64,000 bases of DNA from CAVRGQ01 sp963720785 (GTDB lineage: Bacteria; Actinomycetota; Acidimicrobiia; IMCC26256; DASPTH01), in assembly GCA_963720785.1 (NCBI GenBank), contig CAVRGQ010000005.1:558001-622000 (forward strand), in the 5' to 3' direction. The translations under genes were made by a program, and so were the position numbers. Position 1 is the first letter of the stretch, and every line of letters starts with the position of its first letter. Under the pieces are notes generated by a model. That model made no database searches, was not told the origin of the DNA, and saw only the letters and a list, made by a program, of their open reading frames with translations. Positions 58,785 to 64,000 of the stretch are shown piece after piece.

Positions 58785-59177
58785 CTAGCGCTTGGAGTAC
58801 TGCGGAGCCTTACGGGCCTTCTTGAGGCCGTACTTGCGCCGCTCCTTCTCCCGCGCGTCGCGCGTGAGGAGGCCCGCCTTCTTGAGGCCGGGACGCGCCT
58901 CTTCGTCGAGGCCGATGAGCGCTCGGGCGATGCCGAGGCGCAGCGCGCCGGCCTGGCCGGACACGCCACCACCGTCGAGGGTCGCGTCGACGTCGTAGAC
59001 GTCGGCCGTCTGCGTGAGACGCAGGGGCTCGAGCGCGATCACCCGGTGGGTGAGGATCGGGAAGTACTGCTCGAAGGGTCGGCCGTTGACCATGATCACG
59101 CCGGAACCGGGGCGGAGACGGACTCGGGCGACGGCCTCCTTGCGGCGACCGGTGCTCTGGATGAGGGGCTTGGGCAC
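58785..59177 (-). CDS. rpsI: 30S ribosomal protein S9
   Basis: 130 residues. IQSTGRRKEAVARVRLRPGSG, VNGRPFEQYF, GGGVSGQAGALRLGIARAL and the basic end KYGLKKARKAPQYSKR, with the terminal Lys-Arg that reaches the P site. GTG 59175-59177 has AGGAG 7 nt upstream. It follows rplM by 14 bp. Confidence 0.98.
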   Translation of the reverse strand: MPKPLIQSTGRRKEAVARVRLRPGSGVIMVNGRPFEQYFPILTHRVIALEPLRLTQTADVYDVDATLDGGGVSGQAGALRLGIARALIGLDEEARPGLKKAGLLTRDAREKERRKYGLKKARKAPQYSKR

Positions 59178-59191
59178 CTTGGCTCCTGGAT

Positions 59192-59650
59192 CTACTTCGC
59201 GTCGGCCGCGGTGCGCTTCGAGGGGATCTCGCGCGCTTGCGGCTGCTGGGCGGTGTGCGGGTGGTTCGGGCCGGCGTACACGCGGAGCTTCTTCAGCGTG
59301 GCTCGGCCGAGGCGGTTCTTCGGCACCATGCCGCGCACGGCGAGGCGCACGACACGCTCCGGGTCGCGCTCGAGCAGGTGCTCGAGCGACTCGGTGCGCA
59401 GACCACCCGGGTAGCCCGAGTGGCGGTAGTAGGCCTTGTCGGCGAGCTTGCGGGCGCTCACGTCGATCTTCGAGGCGTTGACGATGATCACGTGGTCGCC
59501 GGTGTCGACGTGGGGGGCATAGATCGGCTTGTGCTTGCCGCGCAGCAGGTTCGCCGCCTCGGTGGCCACGCGGCCGAGGACCTTGCCCTCGGCGTCGATG
59601 ACGTGCCACTGGCGGGTGATGTCGGCAGGCTTGGGGCTGAACGTACGCAC
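59192..59650 (-). CDS. rplM: 50S ribosomal protein L13
   Basis: 152 residues. MRTFSPKPADITRQWHVIDAEGKVLGRVATEAANLLRGKHK is canonical L13 (given here as separate short cues TFSPKPADITRQWHVIDA and VLGRVATEAANLLRGK), then DTGDHVIIVNASKI, YRHSGYPGG and the RGMVPKNRLGR motif, ending in LRVYAGPNHPH. GTG 59648-59650 follows GAGGG. First gene of rplM-rpsI. Confidence 0.98.
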   Translation of the reverse strand: MRTFSPKPADITRQWHVIDAEGKVLGRVATEAANLLRGKHKPIYAPHVDTGDHVIIVNASKIDVSARKLADKAYYRHSGYPGGLRTESLEHLLERDPERVVRLAVRGMVPKNRLGRATLKKLRVYAGPNHPHTAQQPQAREIPSKRTAADAK

Positions 59651-59703
59651 TGGTTCCCTCTTGCGGATCGGTGGCCGCGGGCGCGAAACGGCGCCGGGCG
59701 CGA

Positions 59704-59721
59704 GGGGACAATCTAGTCCCC
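59704..59721. promoter_or_regulatory. inverted repeat around the rplM -10 box
   Basis: GGGGAC-AATCTA-GTCCCC; the loop read on the minus strand is TAGATT, a good -10 hexamer about 60 bp from the rplM start. The symmetry may be an operator or chance. Confidence 0.4.
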
Positions 59722-59831
59722 GCGGCCTTCCGTGAGCAATCGGGGGTCGGTAGCCTTCAAGTTCGGGCCGTTCGGCTGCCGAAGACCCCCCGGGCGCGAG
59801 TGGGAACCGACAGGACGAGGAGCACTCTTCC

Positions 59832-61007
59832 ATGGGTAGGACCACTACCTCCACTTGCCGCCGCGGGCGGTACCTCCGGCGTCCCGCGGTCGCCCTGGGC
59901 CTCCTGGCCGTGCTGTCGGTGGGCCTCACCGCCTGCTTCCCGCCCGCCGAACCCGGGGCCCCGATCCTCGCCCGGGTCGTGTTCGCCGGCGGCCTGAACC
60001 GGCCATGGGACCTCGCCTTCCTCCCCGACGGCACCGCCGTCTACACCGAGAACAACACTGGGCAGATCTCCGCCCGCCTCGACGGTGACGCCCACCACGT
60101 GCTGGGCCAGGTCTCGTCGTTCGACAGCTTCGATCCCAGTGGCGAGGGCGGGTTGATGGGCCTGGCCATCGATCCGAACTGGACCACCAACCACCGGGCC
60201 TACGTCTGCTACTCGACCCCCACCGACAACCGGGTCGCCAGCCTCTCGCTCGATTCGGCGACGGGCGTCTCGAACTGGCACCCGATCATCACCGGCATCC
60301 CGCACTTCGACTTCCACGACGGCTGCCGGCTGCGATTCGCCCCCGGCACCGACCAGCTCTTCGTGACGACGGGCGACGGCGCCACCGCCACGGCCCCCCA
60401 GGACGACAACTCGCTCGGCGGCAAGGTCCTGCGGGTCAAGGTGGCGAGCGACGGCCTGTCCGTCACCCCCAACCCCGGCAACGCCTCGGGCAAGCTCTGG
60501 TACACGAAGGGCCACCGCAATCCGCAGGGCATCGCCTTCCGCCCCGGGAGCAACCAGCCCTTCTCCGTCGAGCACGGCCCCGATGTGAACGACGAGGTGA
60601 ATCAACTCTCCAACGGCGGCAACGCGGGCTGGAACCCGAATGTCGGCGGCTCCTACAACCAGGGCGTTCCGATGACCGGACCGGGCGCAACCATCAGCGC
60701 CACCTGGCAGTCGGGAACGGTCGGCACCGTCGCCCCTTCCGGCGCCACCTTCCTCTCCGGCGCCAAGTGGCGCAACTGGGACGGCGCCCTCGCGGTGGCC
60801 TGCCTCGACGCCAGCCCGAACATGGGCCAGCGCCTGTTGGTGATGCACCTCAACGCCGCGGGCACCGCCCTCACCGGCCCACCCGTCGCCGCGCTCGCAC
60901 TCGGGGTGCGGCTGCGGGCGGCGGTGCAGGGGCCCGACGGCAACCTCTACGTCGTCACCGACGGCGACAACGGCACCGGCGAGATCTGGCGGGTCGTTCC
61001 GCTCTAG
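59832..61007 (+). CDS. lipoprotein of the glucose/sorbosone dehydrogenase family
   Basis: 391 residues. Signal peptide with lipobox GLTAC, then the beta-propeller: GGLNRPWDLAFLPDGTAVYTE, GEGGLMGLAIDPNW, FHDGCRLRFAPG, TTGDGATA, LGGKVLRVKV, KGHRNPQGIAFRPG and HGPDVNDEVN. These are the L-sorbosone/PQQ-sugar dehydrogenase motifs; substrate and cofactor are not proven. It is anchored outside the membrane. ATG 59832 follows GACGAGGAG. It is a second, divergent relative of the gene at 44216-45376. Confidence 0.85.
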   Translation: MGRTTTSTCRRGRYLRRPAVALGLLAVLSVGLTACFPPAEPGAPILARVVFAGGLNRPWDLAFLPDGTAVYTENNTGQISARLDGDAHHVLGQVSSFDSFDPSGEGGLMGLAIDPNWTTNHRAYVCYSTPTDNRVASLSLDSATGVSNWHPIITGIPHFDFHDGCRLRFAPGTDQLFVTTGDGATATAPQDDNSLGGKVLRVKVASDGLSVTPNPGNASGKLWYTKGHRNPQGIAFRPGSNQPFSVEHGPDVNDEVNQLSNGGNAGWNPNVGGSYNQGVPMTGPGATISATWQSGTVGTVAPSGATFLSGAKWRNWDGALAVACLDASPNMGQRLLVMHLNAAGTALTGPPVAALALGVRLRAAVQGPDGNLYVVTDGDNGTGEIWRVVPL

Positions 61008-61010
61008 CCT
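61005..61010 (+). promoter_or_regulatory. -10 box of leaderless phosphodiesterase transcript
   Basis: TAGCCT followed by seven bases and GTG 61018. The box begins with the stop codon of the upstream gene. Confidence 0.45.
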
Positions 61011-61017
61011 TCACCTC

Positions 61018-62508
61018 GTGCACGACACCGAGCGAGCGCTGGAAGTCCTGCTGGGCGAGTCGCTCGCGCCGGTCGTCGACCAGGTGGTCCGGCGCACCGG
61101 GGAGAACGAGTACGAGGCGCTGAGTCACGACGGCCACGTGGCCTTCCGGCGCGACGGTGTCGACGACCTCGGCCGGCCCACCTACGCGCGCACCGGCGGA
61201 TCGGGCGTCGACCCGCTCGCCGACCAGTCGCCCGACGCCTTCGCCGGGATCGAGGCCGAGCTGGCCGATCCGTACCCACCGCGTGAGCGCAACTCGTACC
61301 CGTTCGCGTACGACCAGATCGCGCAGCTCTTCGACCACCCGGGCAGCCCCGACCTCTGCGTGCTGCACTCCGCGGCGCACAACTGGGAGGACGCCGGCGG
61401 CCATCGCGGCGAGCACGGTTCCCTCAGCGTCGTGCAGGCCCGGGCGCCGTTCGTGATCGCGGGCAAGGGCGTGCGCCGCGACGGACTCGTGCCGCGCGTG
61501 GCACGGCTCGTCGACGTCGCACCGACGATCGCCGAGCTCCTCGGTTGCCCCACCGACGCGCGCGGTCACCACCTCTCGGGCCAGGACGGCGAAGTGCGCC
61601 GCGACGTGCTCGACCCCGACGCCGGCCCGCCCGCGCACGTGGTCGGCTTCCTGTTCGACGGCGTGAACCCCAACGTGCTCTATGAGATGGCGCGGCGCGG
61701 CGACGCGCCCAACGTGGCGCGCCTCATGGAGATGGGCACGAGCTACGAGTGGGGCGCGATGGCCGGGTTGCCGACCATCACCCTCGCCAACCACACGTCG
61801 ATCCTCACCAGCCGGCTGCCCGGTCACCACGGCATCCTCAACAACGCGTGGTTCGACCGCACCTCCGGTGAGCAGGTGATCACCAACTCGCAGGCCACCT
61901 GGCCGTGGGCGATGGAACACTGCGTGCCCGGCGTGGAGTCGCTGCACGACGCGATCCACCGCGCCGATCCGACCGCGTTCACCGCGTCGGTCAACGAGCC
62001 GTGCGACATCGGCGCCGACTACTCCACGTTCGAATTCTTCCGCAAGGGCGAGGTGCCGCCGATCCCCGAGTCGCCCGACGGCATCCCGCACACCACCGAG
62101 CGGTTCGTGCGCCCGCACAAGGACTACTCGTGGTCGACCGTCGTCGACCACATGGGCGTGGAGCAGGCCGTCGGCATCTGGAGCGGCGAGTACCGCGACA
62201 TGGCGTTCACGCTCCCCCGCTTCATGTTCTGCAACTTCACGCTCACCGACTCCGCGTTCCACCTCGGCGGCCCGCACTCCGAGATCGCGGAGGCGTCGGT
62301 GCACGACTGCGACGCACGCGTCGGCGACGTGCTCGCGGCCGTGGAGCGCGCGGGTGTGTTCGACGACACCGCGTTCGTGCTCGTGGCCGACCACGGCATG
62401 CAGCAGACCGACCCTACGGTGAACGGCGACTGGGACGTCGAGCTGCGCGACGCCGGGCTGCAGTTCCGCGACGAGGCCTACAGCTTCCTCTATCTCGGGG
62501 AAGATTGA
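61018..62508 (+). CDS. alkaline-phosphatase-superfamily phosphodiesterase with extra N-terminal half-domain
   Basis: 496 residues, no signal peptide. The main phosphodiesterase/nucleotide pyrophosphatase domain starts near residue 210: VVGFLFDGVNPNVLYEM (first metal Asp), LPTITLANHTSILTS with the catalytic Thr, SAFHLGGPHS and VADHGMQQTDP (metal DH). The first 200 residues hold HNWEDAGGHRGEHGSLSVV, ARAPFVIAGKGV and RLVDVAPTIAELLG, which look like the C-terminal half of the same fold. So a second-half unit precedes a first-half unit. Substrate unknown. GTG 61018 follows a TAGCCT box. Confidence 0.82.
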   Translation: MHDTERALEVLLGESLAPVVDQVVRRTGENEYEALSHDGHVAFRRDGVDDLGRPTYARTGGSGVDPLADQSPDAFAGIEAELADPYPPRERNSYPFAYDQIAQLFDHPGSPDLCVLHSAAHNWEDAGGHRGEHGSLSVVQARAPFVIAGKGVRRDGLVPRVARLVDVAPTIAELLGCPTDARGHHLSGQDGEVRRDVLDPDAGPPAHVVGFLFDGVNPNVLYEMARRGDAPNVARLMEMGTSYEWGAMAGLPTITLANHTSILTSRLPGHHGILNNAWFDRTSGEQVITNSQATWPWAMEHCVPGVESLHDAIHRADPTAFTASVNEPCDIGADYSTFEFFRKGEVPPIPESPDGIPHTTERFVRPHKDYSWSTVVDHMGVEQAVGIWSGEYRDMAFTLPRFMFCNFTLTDSAFHLGGPHSEIAEASVHDCDARVGDVLAAVERAGVFDDTAFVLVADHGMQQTDPTVNGDWDVELRDAGLQFRDEAYSFLYLGED

Positions 62509-62533
62509 AGGCGCGCGGACGCGCGCTCGTGGA

Positions 62534-63658
62534 TCAGACGCTCTGGCCGACCAGCGTGCCGATGCCGTAGGTGACGAGCGCGACGACCGCACCGATGAGC
62601 GCCATGCGCAGGCCCGCGCGGCCTGCGTGGCGGCCGGTGAAGATCGAGGTGGCCGCACCCACGCCGAACAGCGCCAGGATCGAGAGGACCGCGGCGACGA
62701 CCGTGGGCGCGGTGCCGCTCCCGAGCAGGAACGGGATCAGCGGCAGGAACGCGCCCAGCGCGAACGCGGTGAACGACGAGAAGGCCGCCACCCACGGCGA
62801 GCCCAGTGTCGACGGGTCGAGGCCGAGCTCTTCGCGGGCCAGGGTGTCGAGCGCGACTTCGTCGCTGCTCATGATGTTGTCGACGAACACGCGTGCCTCG
62901 GCATCGGGGATGCCCTTCGCCTTGTAGATCGCGAGCAGCTCGGCGCGTTCCTCCTCGGGGAAGGCCGCGAGCTCCTCGCCCTCGATGCGCAGTTCGTTCT
63001 CGTACAGCTCGCGCTGGGAGCGCACGGAGATCCACTCGCCCGACGCCATCGAGAACGCCCCGGCCACCAAACCGGCGATTCCGGCCAGGAGCACGATGCT
63101 GTTGTCGCTGGTGCCGCCGGCCACGCCCATGACCAGCGAGAAGTTCGACACGAGGCCGTCGTTCACTCCGAACACGACCGCGCGCAGCGTCCCACCGACG
63201 TCGGCGCGGTGCCGACCCTCGGAGCGGGCGATGGTGCCGCCCTCGGGGAGCCCGCTCATCGCCGCGATCGTGCGGCCCGCCGCCGCCTCCTGGGCGGCCA
63301 TCGTCTCGGTGGCCTCGGAGTCCTCCTTGCGGTACCGGTTCGCCTCGTTGGCCTCGGTGCGCAGCATCAACGGCAACACCGCTTCGGTCCCGAGCCGGGC
63401 CGCGAGGAACACCATCGCCCGCACCCGGAACGGGATGCGCGGGGGACGCGGATCCTGACCCGCCTCGCGCAGGAGGCGCTCCCAGTGCTCGGCGTGGCGT
63501 TGCTCGGAGGCCGCGAGGTTGAGGAACGCCTCACGGCGGTCGCCGTCGGCATGCTCGGCGAGTCCCGTGAACAGCGCCCTGCCCGCGCACTCGTCGGCGT
63601 ACATCTCGCGCAGGCGCTTCAGCCGCTTCTCGTCGGGCCCCGCAGTCGCCGCCGTCAT
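62534..63658 (-). CDS. ferritin-like/VIT1 fusion, iron or manganese transporter
   Basis: 374 residues. Residues 1-140 form a ferritin-like (Er-VIT, rubrerythrin-type) di-iron domain: YADECAGRALFTGLAEH and NLAASEQRHAEHWERLL with Glu/His ligands. Residues 150-374 are a CCC1/VIT1 membrane domain: RAVVFGVNDGLVSNFSLVMGVAGG, AGAFSMASGEWISVRSQRE, and helices near the end. The fusion is known as a membrane-bound ferritin that exports or stores iron. ATG 63656-63658. Confidence 0.9.
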   Translation of the reverse strand: MTAATAGPDEKRLKRLREMYADECAGRALFTGLAEHADGDRREAFLNLAASEQRHAEHWERLLREAGQDPRPPRIPFRVRAMVFLAARLGTEAVLPLMLRTEANEANRYRKEDSEATETMAAQEAAAGRTIAAMSGLPEGGTIARSEGRHRADVGGTLRAVVFGVNDGLVSNFSLVMGVAGGTSDNSIVLLAGIAGLVAGAFSMASGEWISVRSQRELYENELRIEGEELAAFPEEERAELLAIYKAKGIPDAEARVFVDNIMSSDEVALDTLAREELGLDPSTLGSPWVAAFSSFTAFALGAFLPLIPFLLGSGTAPTVVAAVLSILALFGVGAATSIFTGRHAGRAGLRMALIGAVVALVTYGIGTLVGQSV

Positions 63659-63739
63659 GCCGACCAACCTATCCAGGGGACACTCGCCGCGGCAGGGTCG
63701 AAATTCCCGATGTCGGGCCCGGCTCGGGAGCGGACGGCC

Positions 63740-64000
63740 CTACTCGTACCCGACTTCCCAGAGGGTGAGGCCCTGGGACGGGGCGACGCGGCCGGCCGCG
63801 GTGCGGTCACGGCCGCGCAGGATGTGCATCACGTCGCTCGGGCGCAGCTTGCCCATGCCGACGTCGACGAGCGTGCCGACCATCGAGCGCACCATCCGCC
63901 AGCAGAACGCGGTGGCGCGGACGTCGTAGCGAAGTATGCCGTCGCCGAGGTCGCGCCAGTCGGAGTCGAGCACGCGCCGCACCGAGGTGGAGCCCTCGGG
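63740..64000 (-). CDS. truA: tRNA pseudouridine synthase A, 3' end (runs off the window)
   Basis: The C-terminal 86 residues are present: RYDVRATAFCWRMVRSMVGTLVDVGMGKL, then APSQGLTLWEVGY. These match the end of TruA, which modifies U38-40 of anticodon stems. The start lies beyond 64000. In actinobacteria truA normally sits directly before rplM; here three genes separate them. Confidence 0.9.
   Translation of the reverse strand, partial: PEGSTSVRRVLDSDWRDLGDGILRYDVRATAFCWRMVRSMVGTLVDVGMGKLRPSDVMHILRGRDRTAAGRVAPSQGLTLWEVGYE

Overview
The window is a very GC-rich, densely coding bacterial chromosome segment with no gap above about 200 bp between genes. I see no rRNA, tRNA, CRISPR array, prophage or insertion sequence. 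The best fit is an actinobacterium, probably class Acidimicrobiia. This is inferred from the gene order truA / rplM-rpsI-glmM-glmS-acpS-nnrD-alr / tsaE-tsaB-rimI-tsaD / groES / guaB3-guaA, which matches the Mycobacterium and Streptomyces order, from a monomeric isocitrate dehydrogenase, from DUF3039 and DUF3817 proteins, and from the many leaderless GTG starts.

Layout. 1-4.3 kb: end of an exonuclease partner gene, an AddA/RecB-type helicase-nuclease, DUF3817 and DUF3039. 4.3-9.5 kb: DHA2 transporter, MltG, an HD protein and an acyl-CoA ligase. 9.5-13.5 kb: GGDEF protein with a glycine-rich exported partner, rhodanese, ferric-reductase-like membrane protein. 13.5-18.3 kb: GlpD, an alkyl-DHAP-synthase-like flavoprotein, a secreted TAP-type peptidase. 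18.3-26.3 kb (minus strand): mdh, a C-terminal J-domain protein, icd, folD, purH, purN. 26.4-29 kb: membrane proteins, DUF6325 and SHOCT proteins. 29-31 kb: sucCD. 31-33.2 kb: small unknowns and a broken lipoprotein gene. 33.2-36.2 kb: UvrD/PcrA helicase carrying an intein. 36.3-37.6 kb: an ECF41 sigma factor with its carboxymuconolactone-decarboxylase-like partner. 37.6-43.7 kb: dtd, class I aldolase, guaA, guaB3, a NUDIX hydrolase and vapBC. 43.7-59.7 kb: groES under CIRCE control, then the tsa, alr, nnrD, acpS, glmS, glmM, rpsI and rplM block. 59.8-64 kb: two plus-strand genes, a ferritin-VIT fusion, and the end of truA.

The genes are mainly housekeeping: TCA cycle (mdh, icd, sucCD), purines (purN, purH, folD, guaA, guaB3), cell wall (mltG, glmS, glmM, alr), t6A tRNA modification (tsaB, tsaD, tsaE) and DNA repair (addA, pcrA, udg).

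Four observations stand out. (1) A 54-56 bp palindromic repeat family has three copies at gene ends, and a fourth, more diverged candidate lies in frame inside the PcrA intein. (2) The intein is a compact 229-residue element in helicase motif III. (3) About 16 single frame breaks interrupt otherwise intact and often essential genes, nearly all next to CGCG/GCGC tracts. They most likely reflect systematic indel error in the assembly, so several genes are annotated across a break. (4) An ECF41 sigma factor sits beside a textbook ECF41 promoter. At least ten genes also have a TANNNT box 6-8 nt before the start codon, indicating leaderless mRNAs.
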